DNA of 64,000 nt from Salinibaculum rarum (GTDB lineage Archaea > Halobacteriota > Halobacteria > Halobacteriales > Haloarculaceae). Below, one piece after another: positions 34,321 to 43,979 of this stretch (position 1 is its first letter; each line of letters opens with the position of its first letter). The notes under the pieces were generated by a model. The model had not been told where the DNA came from and made no database searches. It saw nothing but the letters and a program-made list of their open reading frames with translations. A program made the position numbers and the translations under genes. Location: the NCBI RefSeq assembly GCF_030505615.1, contig NZ_CP129992.1:1054001-1118000 (forward strand). The letters are read 5' to 3'.

Positions 34321-35274
34321 GTGTCGCTGTTGAGCATCTTCGCAACGGCAATCCTCCCTATCGTCGCCATCGCGACGGCCGGATTCGTTCTCGGTCGCCG
34401 CCGCGACGTGGCTGCCGGCCCGCTGAACACTGTCACTATCTACGTTCTCGTCCCGGCGCTTGTCTTTCACAGCCTCGCGACCACCGCTCTCAGCGGCGAG
34501 ACGCTCGCCAGCGTCGCCATCGGCGTCTTCCTCTTTACCGGTGTGATGGCATTCCTCTCGGAGGGGACCGGCCGCGCGCTCGGTGAGACTGAACCCATTC
34601 TCGGGAGCTTCGTCCTCGTCAGTATCTTCTCGAACGCCGGCAACTACGGCATCCCCGTCTCCGAGTTTGCCTTCGGCGCCGTCGGCCGCTCGACGGCCGT
34701 CGTCTACATCGTCGCCCAGTCGGTCGCGATGTACACGCTCGGTGTCTATCTCGCGGCCCGCGGCGAGGGCGATGACTGGTACTCCGGCATGCGTGCTATC
34801 TTCGAAATCCCTCTCGTTTACGTCGTCATCGCTGCCCTCGCTGCGCGGTGGCTCGGCGTCGTCCCCGCTGTCGATACGGCGACGATGGAGACGCTGAAAC
34901 TCGTCGGTGACTCCTCGATTCCGGTCATGCTTCTCATCCTCGGCATCGAACTCGCAGAGACTGACTACAGCGCCGCCGCGCTCCGTGTCACGCCGGCCGT
35001 CACGCTGAAGATGCTCGTCGCGCCGCTGATTGCTGTCGGTATCGTCGCCGTCGTCGGCTTCCAGAACACGACCGTCGCACGGGTGTTCGTCCTCGAGTGC
35101 TCGATGCCAGCGGCCGTGACGACGCTCATTCTCACTGGGGAGTTTGCCGGCTCGACGCCCGACGGCATCGAGGCCACCGAGTACGCTGGCACTGCAATCT
35201 TCGTCTCGACTGTCCTCTCGGTACCGCTGTTGACTGGCCTTATCGCACTTCTCCAGTCCGTCGTCGTCCTCTGA
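34321..35274 (+). CDS. AEC-family (auxin efflux carrier-like) transporter
   Basis: A 317-aa membrane protein with ten predicted helices in two five-helix repeats. The start is taken as GTG giving VSLLSIFATAILPIVAIATA, the typical AEC opening; a GTG nine codons upstream is possible. Motifs: AGFVLGRRRDVAAGPLNTVT, IFSNAGNYGIPVSEFAFG (the N-x-G-x-x-G-x-P signature of the first repeat), and VLECSMPAAVTTLILTGEFA near residue 260 in the second repeat. AEC carriers export organic acids or similar small molecules; the substrate is unknown. It is divergent from the 58-aa gene. Confidence 0.85.
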   Translation: MSLLSIFATAILPIVAIATAGFVLGRRRDVAAGPLNTVTIYVLVPALVFHSLATTALSGETLASVAIGVFLFTGVMAFLSEGTGRALGETEPILGSFVLVSIFSNAGNYGIPVSEFAFGAVGRSTAVVYIVAQSVAMYTLGVYLAARGEGDDWYSGMRAIFEIPLVYVVIAALAARWLGVVPAVDTATMETLKLVGDSSIPVMLLILGIELAETDYSAAALRVTPAVTLKMLVAPLIAVGIVAVVGFQNTTVARVFVLECSMPAAVTTLILTGEFAGSTPDGIEATEYAGTAIFVSTVLSVPLLTGLIALLQSVVVL

Positions 35275-35320
35275 GAGAGCGGCCGCTCCAGTCGGGTGAA
35301 AAACAGGACAGAACGTGGCT

Positions 35321-35446
35321 CTACTTTGTCCGCCCGTCGTCGCGGACGTACGTCAGCGCGTCCACAAACGAATCGATGTCTACCCTGTCTTCGGACTCTG
35401 CCAGCCGTTCCCGGAGTTTTGTTGGCGTCATGTGTACTGGTACCAT
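35321..35446 (-). CDS. Very small acidic/basic protein, 41 aa
   Basis: A short frame from ATG 35446 to TAG 35321 giving MVPVHMTPTKLRERLAESED then RVDIDSFVDALTYVRDDGRT and K. A second in-frame ATG at 35431 gives 36 aa. The composition is helical and amphipathic with codon use like its neighbours. It fills most of the gap between the AEC gene and scpA and is preceded by an A/T-rich patch (TTATTATG, minus strand, near 35458-35468). No homology is recognised; a small regulatory or antitoxin-like protein is possible, but there is no specific evidence. Confidence 0.45.
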   Translation of the reverse strand: MVPVHMTPTKLRERLAESEDRVDIDSFVDALTYVRDDGRTK

Positions 35447-35518
35447 ACAACACCCCACATAATAGTTCTTTCGCTGCCAGTGGTCAGCTGATTGAAACCG
35501 AGCGGAAAACAGCGTCGG

Positions 35519-36427
35519 TCAGTCCGCGATGGCTTCGCCGGAGCCAGCCGTCGCAGCGGGGTCCTGAATCCAGAGGTCGCCAAAGAGGTCGTCTTGCTGG
35601 AGTCGGACCTGCCCGCGGTGTGAGAGAAAGAGCAGTCCGAGGAACGTCTCGACGCGTGAGCCACCGGCGCCCTGAATCTCGCGGTAGAGCACTTCGTCCC
35701 GGCCCTGCTCGTAGTGTTCGCGGACGGCCGCGTGGACGTCCTCGATGATTTCGTCGATGTTCTCGCTGTGGGCGGTGCCGGTCACGTCGGCCTCGGTGGG
35801 CTCGTCGTCCATCCGGAGGTCGTCAGCGGACCGGTAGTCAAGTTCCTGTGTCCCCCGCTGGAACCCACTCGACGAGCCGCTGGTGTCGTACTCGCGGGAT
35901 TCTTTCCACCAGTTGTCCCGCTCTGCTTCCCGGAGGTCCCTGACCAACTCGTCCAGCGTCTGTGGCATCCCGCGGGCGCGCTTGCGTTCGAGCCGGCGGT
36001 CCATCTCCGCTTCCAGCGTGGCGAAGGGGTCGTGGTCGCCCGCTGGCTCGCTTCCTTCGGCCATCGCCTGCTCCCACGGCTCGGGTTCTGGCTCCTCGTC
36101 GTCATCCGCTTCGAGCATCGCGTCGCTTTTCATCCGCAGCAGGACGCTCGCGTAGAACAGCGCCCGCCCGGAGGTCTGGAGGTCCGCGTCGTCCAGCCGG
36201 TCGAGGAACTTGTCTGTCACCGAGACGATGTCGATGTCCCAGGGGTCGATTTCGCCGTCTTCTGCCAACCCGACCAGCACTTCGACCGGTTCGACTTCGT
36301 CGCCGTTGTCATCGTCATTTTCTCCTTCGTGGGTATCGTCGTCCAGCAGTGCGGCGGCGCTCTCTCTGCCCGACCGGTCTCTGTCTTCGTGGCCGCTGAT
36401 GTCGAGTGGGATGTCTTCCTCAGTCAT
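35519..36427 (-). CDS. scpA: ScpA, kleisin partner of Smc
   Basis: A 302-aa kleisin. The start is the ATG giving MTEEDIPLDISGHEDRDRSG; upstream codons fall in a repeat-rich spacer. Segment VEPVEVLVGLAEDGEIDPWD and IDIVSVTDKFLDRL at residues 45-80 is the conserved N-terminal Smc-neck-binding helix region. A long acidic, poorly conserved middle follows. The C-terminal winged-helix domain (SRVETFLGLLFLSHRGQVRL) binds the Smc ATPase head. The N-terminal 45 residues are unusually acidic. Directly downstream of smc in the same direction, separated by 177 bases, the normal archaeal order for a condensin unit. Confidence 0.93.
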   Translation of the reverse strand: MTEEDIPLDISGHEDRDRSGRESAAALLDDDTHEGENDDDNGDEVEPVEVLVGLAEDGEIDPWDIDIVSVTDKFLDRLDDADLQTSGRALFYASVLLRMKSDAMLEADDDEEPEPEPWEQAMAEGSEPAGDHDPFATLEAEMDRRLERKRARGMPQTLDELVRDLREAERDNWWKESREYDTSGSSSGFQRGTQELDYRSADDLRMDDEPTEADVTGTAHSENIDEIIEDVHAAVREHYEQGRDEVLYREIQGAGGSRVETFLGLLFLSHRGQVRLQQDDLFGDLWIQDPAATAGSGEAIAD

Positions 36428-36429
36428 GT

Positions 36430-36604
36430 CGTACACTTCCCTGGCTGGCTTCGCGGGTCGCATTCGCTCCCCGCTTGCTTTGACGAGGACTCACTTCGTT
36501 CGTCCTCGCTGCTCACGGGTCGCGGTCGCTCCCCGTTCGCTCCTCCGAGACTCCTCGCTACTCGCGGCTCCACCCGTCGCCGCTCGCCTTGACGAGGAGT
36601 CTCG
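36430..36604. repeat. Imperfect repeat block between smc and scpA
   Basis: This 175-base gap consists of three diverged copies of a G+C-rich unit. Each contains a CGGGTCGC..TCGCTCCCCG-like core followed by a stretch such as GACGAGGACTCACTTCGTTC or CGAGACTCCTCGCTACTCG. Copies start near 36450, 36517 and about 36568. The units have short internal inverted repeats (for example GACGAGGA with TCCTCG). There is no supportable coding frame. Similar spacer repeats occur elsewhere in haloarchaeal operons, so this probably spaces two genes of one transcript, but may also act on RNA stability. Confidence 0.5.
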
Positions 36605-39600
36605 CTAGTCATCAGCTGGCACCTCCATATCGTCCTCGTCGCCATCACCTGAGAGGTCGATGCCGGTCACCGCAGAGACGTTGTCGTCCTGCATCGTCAC
36701 CCCGATGGCCCGCTCGGAGCGTTCGAGCATCGCCGAGCGGTGGGAGACGACGACGAACTGCGCGTCGCCGGCGAGTTCGTCGACCATCTCCCCGACCAGG
36801 TCGGCGTTGGCCGCATCGAGGAAGGCGTCGACCTCGTCGAGCGCGTAAAAAGGCGCGGGGTTGTGCCGCTGGATGGCGAAGATAAACGCCAGCGCAGTCA
36901 GCGACTTCTCGCCGCCGCTCATCGCCTCGAGTCGCTGGATGGGTTTGTCGCTGGGCTGGGCCTTCATCGTCAGACCGCCGTCGAACGGGTCTTCCTCATT
37001 TTCGAGGTGCAACCGACCGGACCCGTTCGAGAGGCGCTCGAAGATGTCCTGGAACTGCTCGTCGATGGCGTTGTACGACTCCATGAACGTCTCTTTCTTC
37101 CGGGACTCGTAGGTCGCGATGCGGTCCCGGATGCCCTCTGCCTCCTCGACGAGCGTTCCCTTCTTTTCGAGTAAGTCCTCGAGGTCTGCCTGCACCTCGT
37201 CGTACTCCTCGATTGCGAGCATGTTCACGGGTTCGAGCGCCTCCATCTCGGCTTCGAGCCGCGTAATCTCCGATTCGACCTCGTCGTGGTCGGGAATCTC
37301 CTCGGGGTCGAACTCCCCGACTTCGCCGGCGAGTTCGTCGATTTCCCACTCCAGGCGCTCCGATTCCTCGCGGGCCGTCCCGAGTTTGTCCTCGACGCGC
37401 TGGACCTTCTCTTTCTGCTCGTCGCGAACCTGGCGCGCCTCGTCGACGTCCTCACGGAGGTCCTCGCGTTCGGCTTTCAGCTCCGAGAGTTCTTCTTCGA
37501 GTTCGGCGACGGCGTCTTCCTTCTCGTCGAGGCTCTCCTCCTTTGCCTCGATGTCTGATTTCAGCTCCTCGATGCGCTCGTTTGCGTCTGCCTTGCGCTC
37601 CTTGGCCGACTCGACTTTGGCCTCTAGCTCCTCGATTGCGTCCTCGGCGTACTCCTTCTCGAGTTCGAGTTCGCTCAGTTCCGAGTCGAGACTGTCGCGC
37701 TTCCGGCCGAGGTCGTCGATGTCCTCGCGGATGGACTCAGATTTGGCAGTCAGTTCCGGCAACTCCGAATCCTCGACTTCCGCTTCGAGTTCGTCGATGC
37801 GCTCCTCGATGGTCGCTATCGCCTCGTTTTGCTCGGCAATCTCGCCTTCCAACTCGTCCATCTGCTCGGAGACCGACTCGCGGTCTTCTTCGATTTCGGT
37901 CAGTTCCGTCTCGAGCTGGTCGATTTTCGACTCGGTCTCCGAGATTTCGGTCTGCTTGCGCTCGATACTGCTCTGAATCTCGCGGACCTGGTCGCTGGAA
38001 TCGCTCTGTCTGTCTCGCGCGTCGTCCAGCCGCTCTTCCACGTCTCGGATGTCGCTGCGGATGTCCTGGCGCTGGTCTTCGAGTTCGTTGATTCGCTGGG
38101 CGACCCGCTCTAGCTGGCCGTCGCTACCCTCGAAGGAATACCGTGACCCTTTCTTCGAACCGCCGGTCATCGCACCGCTTTTCTCGACGAGGTCGCCGTC
38201 GAGTGTCACCAGCCGGAAATCACCCATCAAATCGCGGGCTGTCTCCATGTCCTCGACGACGACGGTGTCACCGAGGACATACGAGAAGATGCCCGCGTAC
38301 TCGCTGTCGAAGTCGACGAGGTTGTAGGCGAAATCGACGACGCCGTCGTGGCTGGGAAGGGTCGGGAGCGAGCGACTGTGCATCTCCGTCAGCGGGAGGA
38401 AGGTCGCCCGGCCCGCGTTGCGGGATTTCAGATACTCGATACAGCGCTGGCCGACGCCGTCGTCGTCGACGACGACCTGTGCCAGCCGTCCGCCGGCGGC
38501 CGTCTCACACGCCGTTGCGTACTCGCCGGAAACGCTGCCAAGTTGGGCGACGGTCCCGTGGACGCCGTCTTTGCCGGCGTTGAGGATGGTCGTCACCGCG
38601 CGGCCGTAGGAGGAGTCGCCCGACTGGTCTGCCTTCGCTTCGAGTTCGGCGTACTCCTGTTGGGCCGCGCTAATCTTGTCCTCGATTGCTTCGAGGTCCG
38701 ACTGCAGTTCGCTCTTCTCGGCTTTGAGGTCCTCGACGACTTCGCTGATGGTGTGGTAGTTCTTCTCTGCTTTTTCGAGTTCGGCTTCGAGGTCCGCAAT
38801 CTCGGCTTCGAGCTCCGGAATCTTTGCTTTGGCCTCCTCGATTGCGGCCTCGGTCTCGCGTTGCTCGTTCGAGCGCCGTCGGGCCTCGTCGAGCAGGCGG
38901 TCCTGTTCGCGCTGGAGGTCGTTTTTCTCGGATTTTGCTTTCTCCAGCGCTGCCTTTTTCTCCTCCAGTTCGTCTTTGACCTCTTCGAACTCCTCGCCGA
39001 CCTCGTCGATTTTTTCCTCGACTTCTTCGAGTTCGCTTTCCTTTTGCTGGATGTCGGCGGCAATCGAGGATTTGGCGACTTTCGTGTCCTGTATCTCGCT
39101 CTCTACGTCCTCGATTTTCTCCTGCTTGCGGTCGATTTTGACAAAGGCCTGTCGGCGCTCGTTTTCGGCGTCTTCGACCTTCTCCTCCTCGTTTGCAATC
39201 TTGTCTTCGAGGCGGGCGATGTCGCCTTTGATCTCCTCGATTTCCCGCTTGATGGCGAGCTGTTCGTCCTCGCCTTTCCGCTCGATCTCCTCGTTGAGTG
39301 ACTCGAGTTCGCTTTCGAGGTCCATCACGCGCGCCTGGCGCTCGTCGAGTTCGGCCTGGCGCGTTTCGAGCGTCTCAGTCAACTCCTCGATTTCGGCCTC
39401 GATGTCGGCCAGTTCCTCGCGTTTGTCGGCGAGTTCGGCGGCCTTCCGGTAGCCCTCGTACTCCTCTTTCTCGTCTTTGAGTTCCTGGTACTCGAGTGCC
39501 GTCTCGCGTTCGTCTTCGAGCTGGTCGAGCCGCTCTTCTTTCTCTTCGATGCGCAACTCCGCTTCGTCGATGCGGTCCTCGACGGTATCCAGTTCGCCGA

Positions 39601-40192
39601 AGGCGTCCTCCTTTTTCGCGTCGAACTGTGCGACGCCGGCGATTTCGTCGATGATCTCCCGGCGCGACCCGGGCGTCATGTTGATAATCTCGGTCACGTC
39701 GCCCTGCATCACGACGTTGTACCCTTCGGGGGTGATACCGGCCTGCGCGAGCAGGTCCTGGATGTCGCCGAGGTTGACCGAGCGACCGTTGATGTAATAA
39801 TACGAGTAGTAGTTCTCTTCGGTCTCCTTGACCCGGCGCCTGATGCCGATTTCGTCGACGTCGCCGACGTCTTCGGTCCCGGCGGCGTTGACGACCTGCG
39901 ACCGCTCCAGCGTTCGGTCCTCGTTGTCGAGGATGACCTCGACGCTGGCTTCGCGTTCGCCGTCGAAGGACCCGCCGTCCTGGTGACCGGGGTTGTAGAT
40001 GAGGTCGGTCAGTTTCTCGGCGCGGATGCCGGAGGTCCGAGCGAGGCCGAGCGCGAACAGCACCGAGTCGATGATGTTCGACTTGCCGGAGCCGTTCGGG
40101 CCGCTGACGGTCGTGAAATCTTCGTAGAAGGGGATTCGAGTCTTCCGGCCGAAACTCTTGAAATTGTCGAGGACGAGCTCTTTGATATGCAT
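36605..40192 (-). CDS. smc: Chromosome segregation protein Smc
   Basis: A 1195-aa SMC ATPase. It starts MHIKELVLDNFKSFGRKTRI; Walker A is GPNGSGKSN at residues 33-41. Two long coiled coils (about 170-500 and 690-1020), rich in Glu/Lys/Leu, flank a globular hinge (about 520-680, SYGRAVTTILNAGKDGVHGT). The C-terminal head has the ABC signature MSGGEKSLTALAFIFA and Walker B PFYALDEVDAFLD. With ScpA it compacts and segregates the chromosome. The glutamate after Walker B is present, so ATPase activity is expected. The acidic coiled-coil gene precedes it by 27 bases and scpA follows. Confidence 0.97.
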   Translation of the reverse strand: MHIKELVLDNFKSFGRKTRIPFYEDFTTVSGPNGSGKSNIIDSVLFALGLARTSGIRAEKLTDLIYNPGHQDGGSFDGEREASVEVILDNEDRTLERSQVVNAAGTEDVGDVDEIGIRRRVKETEENYYSYYYINGRSVNLGDIQDLLAQAGITPEGYNVVMQGDVTEIINMTPGSRREIIDEIAGVAQFDAKKEDAFGELDTVEDRIDEAELRIEEKEERLDQLEDERETALEYQELKDEKEEYEGYRKAAELADKREELADIEAEIEELTETLETRQAELDERQARVMDLESELESLNEEIERKGEDEQLAIKREIEEIKGDIARLEDKIANEEEKVEDAENERRQAFVKIDRKQEKIEDVESEIQDTKVAKSSIAADIQQKESELEEVEEKIDEVGEEFEEVKDELEEKKAALEKAKSEKNDLQREQDRLLDEARRRSNEQRETEAAIEEAKAKIPELEAEIADLEAELEKAEKNYHTISEVVEDLKAEKSELQSDLEAIEDKISAAQQEYAELEAKADQSGDSSYGRAVTTILNAGKDGVHGTVAQLGSVSGEYATACETAAGGRLAQVVVDDDGVGQRCIEYLKSRNAGRATFLPLTEMHSRSLPTLPSHDGVVDFAYNLVDFDSEYAGIFSYVLGDTVVVEDMETARDLMGDFRLVTLDGDLVEKSGAMTGGSKKGSRYSFEGSDGQLERVAQRINELEDQRQDIRSDIRDVEERLDDARDRQSDSSDQVREIQSSIERKQTEISETESKIDQLETELTEIEEDRESVSEQMDELEGEIAEQNEAIATIEERIDELEAEVEDSELPELTAKSESIREDIDDLGRKRDSLDSELSELELEKEYAEDAIEELEAKVESAKERKADANERIEELKSDIEAKEESLDEKEDAVAELEEELSELKAEREDLREDVDEARQVRDEQKEKVQRVEDKLGTAREESERLEWEIDELAGEVGEFDPEEIPDHDEVESEITRLEAEMEALEPVNMLAIEEYDEVQADLEDLLEKKGTLVEEAEGIRDRIATYESRKKETFMESYNAIDEQFQDIFERLSNGSGRLHLENEEDPFDGGLTMKAQPSDKPIQRLEAMSGGEKSLTALAFIFAIQRHNPAPFYALDEVDAFLDAANADLVGEMVDELAGDAQFVVVSHRSAMLERSERAIGVTMQDDNVSAVTGIDLSGDGDEDDMEVPADD

Positions 40193-40219
40193 GGGGGTGC
40201 TCGCGAGAGAGTCCCGGCG

Positions 40220-40540
40220 TCAGGCCACGATGATGTCCGAGCCGGACTCTTCGGTGTTGTCCTCACTCTCGGAGGCCTCGGTGTTAGATGTGTCGGCTGT
40301 CTCCGTCGATTCTCCCGGCTCGGGCACTCTGATGTCGCCGTCCGATTCCGACGCCGTCTCTGTCGCTTCGGTCTCCGATTCCGACTCTGACTCGGGGACA
40401 AATCCCAGGTCGTCGTCGACGGCACTCTCCAGTTCCCGGAGACGGACCTTGCACTCGACGAGTTCGTCGGTCAGCCCCTCGACCGACGCTTCCAGTTCCT
40501 TGACCCGCGATTCGAGTTCCTCGACTCGGTTACCGCACAT
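40220..40540 (-). CDS. Coiled-coil protein with Ser/Glu-rich tail (DUF7518-like), before smc
   Basis: A 106-aa protein from ATG 40540: MCGNRVEELESRVKELEASV starts a leucine-zipper-like coiled coil (residues 5-45, with heptads such as VEELESRVKELEASVEGLTD). The rest is a low-complexity acidic tail, rich in Ser, Glu, Thr and Asp (ESESESETEATETASESDGD). I recall a haloarchaeal DUF7518 family like this beside smc, but did not search. Stop and smc start are 27 bases apart, so it is probably part of the smc-scpA transcript and could bind Smc or DNA through the coiled coil. Confidence 0.7.
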   Translation of the reverse strand: MCGNRVEELESRVKELEASVEGLTDELVECKVRLRELESAVDDDLGFVPESESESETEATETASESDGDIRVPEPGESTETADTSNTEASESEDNTEESGSDIIVA

Positions 40541-40703
40541 ATGATACACCGTTACACTCCGATTACATAAACGTATGTCAGACAATGGTTCGAAATCGGA
40601 CACAAGCGTGTATCCCCTTGAAACGGGCTGTGGCTGCGAAAATCAACGTTCACGACTCTCAGACGGTGTCCTAACTATCTGGAGAAGAAACGAGGGTATG
40701 TCC

Positions 40704-42332
40704 CTACTCGGAGAGGAGTGACTCGTCGGCGTACTCCTCGCGGAGGTCCTTCTTCGAGAACTTCCCGGTCGCAGTTTTGGGCACTTCGTCGATGAAGACG
40801 TACTTCTCTGGCTTCCAGAAGCTCGGGAATTCCGCATCGAGCAGGGCGCTCAGTTCCCCTTCGAGGTCGTCGTCGCTCAGTTCGGTCCCCTCTCGGCGAA
40901 CGACGAAGCCGACGGGTCGCTCCTGATAGCGCTCGTGGGGGACGCCGATGACAGCGGCCTCGCTGACGGCGTCGTGGCCCATCATGGTGTTTTCCAGTTC
41001 CTGTGTGGAAATCCACTCCCCACCGGACTTGATGACGTCGTCCGCCCGGTCGACGATGTCCATGTACCCGTCCTCGTCGACGGTGACGATGTCGCCAGTC
41101 CGCAACCAGTCGTCTTCGAAATCCTGCTCGTTTGCCGCCGGGCGCTGGTGATACTCCGTCGTGACCCACGGCCCGCGAATCAGCAACTCGCCGAAGTCTT
41201 CGCCGTCCCACTCGATCCGCTCGCCGTCGTCACGGACCACCTTGAACTCAAGGCCCGGCAAGACGAGTCCCTGCTTGCCTCGCTTGTCGAGTTGGGTCTC
41301 GTAGTCGGCGTCCTCCAGCGTGCCTTTCAGCGTCGCCGTCGACCCGATGGGCGAGGTCTCGGTCATCCCCCACGCGTGGACGACGGTCACGCCCAGGTCG
41401 TCGTACGCCCGGATGACACTCTCCGGGGCCGCCGCGCCGCCGATGTAAATCTCATCGAGCGTCGAGAGGTCCACCTCGTTGTCCTCCAGATATTCCAGGA
41501 GGCCCAGCCACACCGTCGGGACGCCGGCGGTGATGGTCACGCCCTCTTCTTCGATGAGATGTGCGAGGTCCTCGGGGTCCGGTGAGGGGCCGGGATAGAC
41601 GTGCTTTGCCCCCGCCGCCGCCGTCGCGTAGGGCATCCCCCAGGCGTTGACGTGGAACATGGGAACGACGGGCATCACCACGTCCGTATCGGCGATGTTC
41701 ATCCCCATTGGCGTGAGTTCGGCCATCGTGTGACTCCAGAGCATCTGCTGGGTGTACTCGACGCCTTTCGGCTTGCCGGTGGTTCCGGAGGTGTAACACA
41801 TCCCGGCCGGCGTCTCGCCCGAGAGCTGCGGCCAGTCGTACTCGGTGTCCTGGCCGCCGACGAAGTCGTCGTACGCGACAGCGTTCGGGAGCCCCACATC
41901 GGGCACCTCGGAGCCGATGACGACAAACTGCTCGACGCTCTCGAAGGCGTCTTCGTCGTAGGCCCCCGCGACTTTCTCGGCCAGCGACGGGTCGACGAAA
42001 ATGATGCGGTCCTGTGCGTCCTCGACGATGTACTGGAGGTGTTCGTCGGGAAGCAGTGGATTGACGGTGTGCAACTGCGCACCGGTACTCGGCGCAGCGA
42101 AGTACGTCTCGAAGTGCCGGTCGTGGTTCCAGCAGACTGTCGCGACACGGTCGCCGTCGTCAATGCCGGCCTCGTCGAGTGCGTTGGCCAGCCGGCCGAC
42201 CTGGTCGGCGTACTCGGCGTAGGTCGTTCGTGTCATTCCTTCGTGTGTGCGCGAGACGATTTCTGTGTCGGGGTACAGGTTCGCCGCACGCCACAGGAAC
42301 GGTCGCAGTGTCTGTGGTGTCCCTCCTGGCAT
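40704..42332 (-). CDS. Acyl-CoA synthetase (AMP-forming), medium/long-chain type
   Basis: A 542-aa ANL-superfamily ligase that activates a carboxylic acid to its CoA thioester through an acyl-AMP. Start is ATG 42332 ([20 protein letters not shown]). The P-loop is [16 protein letters not shown] (about residues 187-202). Also present are [15 protein letters not shown], the A5 motif, and [20 protein letters not shown], the A8 hinge with Asp/Lys-type residues, ending with [14 protein letters not shown] (A10 Lys). Substrate cannot be read. The gene stands alone, running from a promoter region shared with the divergent gatB. Confidence 0.92.
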   Translation of the reverse strand: MPGGTPQTLRPFLWRAANLYPDTEIVSRTHEGMTRTTYAEYADQVGRLANALDEAGIDDGDRVATVCWNHDRHFETYFAAPSTGAQLHTVNPLLPDEHLQYIVEDAQDRIIFVDPSLAEKVAGAYDEDAFESVEQFVVIGSEVPDVGLPNAVAYDDFVGGQDTEYDWPQLSGETPAGMCYTSGTTGKPKGVEYTQQMLWSHTMAELTPMGMNIADTDVVMPVVPMFHVNAWGMPYATAAAGAKHVYPGPSPDPEDLAHLIEEEGVTITAGVPTVWLGLLEYLEDNEVDLSTLDEIYIGGAAAPESVIRAYDDLGVTVVHAWGMTETSPIGSTATLKGTLEDADYETQLDKRGKQGLVLPGLEFKVVRDDGERIEWDGEDFGELLIRGPWVTTEYHQRPAANEQDFEDDWLRTGDIVTVDEDGYMDIVDRADDVIKSGGEWISTQELENTMMGHDAVSEAAVIGVPHERYQERPVGFVVRREGTELSDDDLEGELSALLDAEFPSFWKPEKYVFIDEVPKTATGKFSKKDLREEYADESLLSE

Positions 42333-42447
42333 ATCTCATTAGTTGAGCGGACTCCTGATATACGTTCTCACAACACATGCAAGGCACGTTTGTCAGCGTT
42401 TATCCGGTGCGTCAGGCTTTAGCCACCGCGTGCCGAATCACGGTGTA

Positions 42448-43926
42448 ATGGCGCAAGTACAGGAACAGGAGGACCTCGCGGTCGTCATCGGGCTGGAGGT
42501 CCACGTCCAGCTCGAAACCGCGACCAAAATCTTCTGTGGCTGTTCGACGGCTCCTGCCGACGAGCCCAACACCCGAACCTGCCCGGTCTGCCTCGGTCTC
42601 CCCGGCGCGCTCCCGGTGCTCAACGAGGGTGCCGTCGAGGCCGCCGTCAAGGTCGGCAAGGCTATCGACGCGGAGATTCCCGAACGCACACGCTTTCACC
42701 GGAAGAACTACTACTACCCCGACCTCCCCAAGAACTTCCAGATTACGCAGTACGACGCCCCGATCTGTCAGTCCGGCGAACTCGAATTTTCCGTCGAAGG
42801 CGACCGGCGCACGGTCGGTATCGAGCGTGCTCACCTGGAGGAAGACCCAGGCAGTCTCCAGCACAAAGGTGGGTCTATCGACACCGCCGACTACACGCTC
42901 GTCGACTACAACCGCGCCGGAACCCCACTGCTGGAAATCGTCACGGAACCCGACTTCCGCTCTGCCGACGAGGTCCGCTCGTTTCTCGCCAAACTCGAGG
43001 AAGTTCTCGAATACCTCGGTGTCTTCGACGCCGAACGCGACGGCAGTCTCCGCATCGACGCCAACCTCTCTGTGGTCGACGCCACCGAGGTCGGTGACGA
43101 GGGCCACATCGACACTGCGGTGCTCGAATCGGCAAACCGCACCGAGGTCAAGAATATCTCCAGTCACAAGGGCGCAGAGAAGGCCCTGGCCTACGAGGCC
43201 CAGCGACAGAAAAACGCCGTCCAGCGCGGGCGCGCGGTCGAACAGGAGACCCGTCACTGGGACGAGAGCCGTGGCATCACCGTCTCGATGCGCTCGAAAG
43301 AAGAGGAGAAAGACTACCGCTACTTCCGCGAGGCCGACCTCCCGCCACTGGAAGTCGCCGACTGGAAAGAGGAGATTGCGATTCCGGAACTGCCCGACGT
43401 CCGGCGCGAGCGCTTCCGCGAGGAGTACGGCCTGAGCGAGGAGGCGGCGGACAAACTCACCTCCACGAAACAGGTCGCGGACTTCTTCGAGGACGTCGCA
43501 AGCGAGTTCGACGCCGATCTCGCGGCGACGTGGGTCGCCGATAACCTGCTTGGCGAACTCAACTACCGTGACATGGCCGTCACCGACGTGACCGACCGCC
43601 TCGACGAAATCACGCGGCTGGTCGAACTCGTCGCCACCGACGAGATTACCGCCAAGAACGCCCGCGAGACCGTGCTTCGCGATATGCTCGACGAGGGCGA
43701 CGACCCCGACGCTATCGTCGAGGCGGAGGGACTCGGCAAGACCAGCGGCGACGCGGTCCAGCAGGCAGTCGAGGAAGCCATCGAGGAAAACCCCGACGCA
43801 GTCGAGGACTTCCACAGCGGCGAAGACGGCGCCCTGAACTTCCTCGTCGGCCAGGTGATGCAAAAGACCGGGGGCAGTGCCGACCCCGGGGACGTGAATC
43901 AGCTGTTGCGCGAAGCGCTGACGTAG
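42448..43926 (+). CDS. gatB: Asp/Glu-tRNA amidotransferase subunit B
   Basis: A 492-aa GatB. ATG 42448 gives MAQVQEQEDLAVVIGLEVHV, the family start (GLEVHVQL). The Cys-rich zinc site is CGCSTAPADEPNTRTCPVCL, followed by the kinase-like core LPGALPVLNEGAVEAAVKVG and the conserved HRKNYYYPDLPKNFQITQYD. The C-terminal YqeY-like helical tail has GQVMQKTGGSADPGDVNQLL, the tRNA-binding part. With GatA and GatC it converts Asp-tRNA-Asn and Glu-tRNA-Gln to Asn/Gln-tRNA. GatA and GatC are not in this window. AspRS, 3.9 kb downstream, makes the Asp-tRNA-Asn substrate if nondiscriminating. Confidence 0.96.
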   Translation: MAQVQEQEDLAVVIGLEVHVQLETATKIFCGCSTAPADEPNTRTCPVCLGLPGALPVLNEGAVEAAVKVGKAIDAEIPERTRFHRKNYYYPDLPKNFQITQYDAPICQSGELEFSVEGDRRTVGIERAHLEEDPGSLQHKGGSIDTADYTLVDYNRAGTPLLEIVTEPDFRSADEVRSFLAKLEEVLEYLGVFDAERDGSLRIDANLSVVDATEVGDEGHIDTAVLESANRTEVKNISSHKGAEKALAYEAQRQKNAVQRGRAVEQETRHWDESRGITVSMRSKEEEKDYRYFREADLPPLEVADWKEEIAIPELPDVRRERFREEYGLSEEAADKLTSTKQVADFFEDVASEFDADLAATWVADNLLGELNYRDMAVTDVTDRLDEITRLVELVATDEITAKNARETVLRDMLDEGDDPDAIVEAEGLGKTSGDAVQQAVEEAIEENPDAVEDFHSGEDGALNFLVGQVMQKTGGSADPGDVNQLLREALT

Positions 43927-43979
43927 TTGTTGCCTCCCCCATCGAAAACGTCTTTCTTGTGCTGTCGTAATCTCTCGCA

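Noticed and set aside
36430-36604. CRISPR-like array
   Set aside because: The repeated units are diverged and not evenly spaced with unique spacers; no cas genes are present.
37119-37976. Ser-rich plus-strand open frame opposite smc
   Set aside because: Produced by reading the Glu/Lys coiled-coil codons backward; no independent start, promoter or family.
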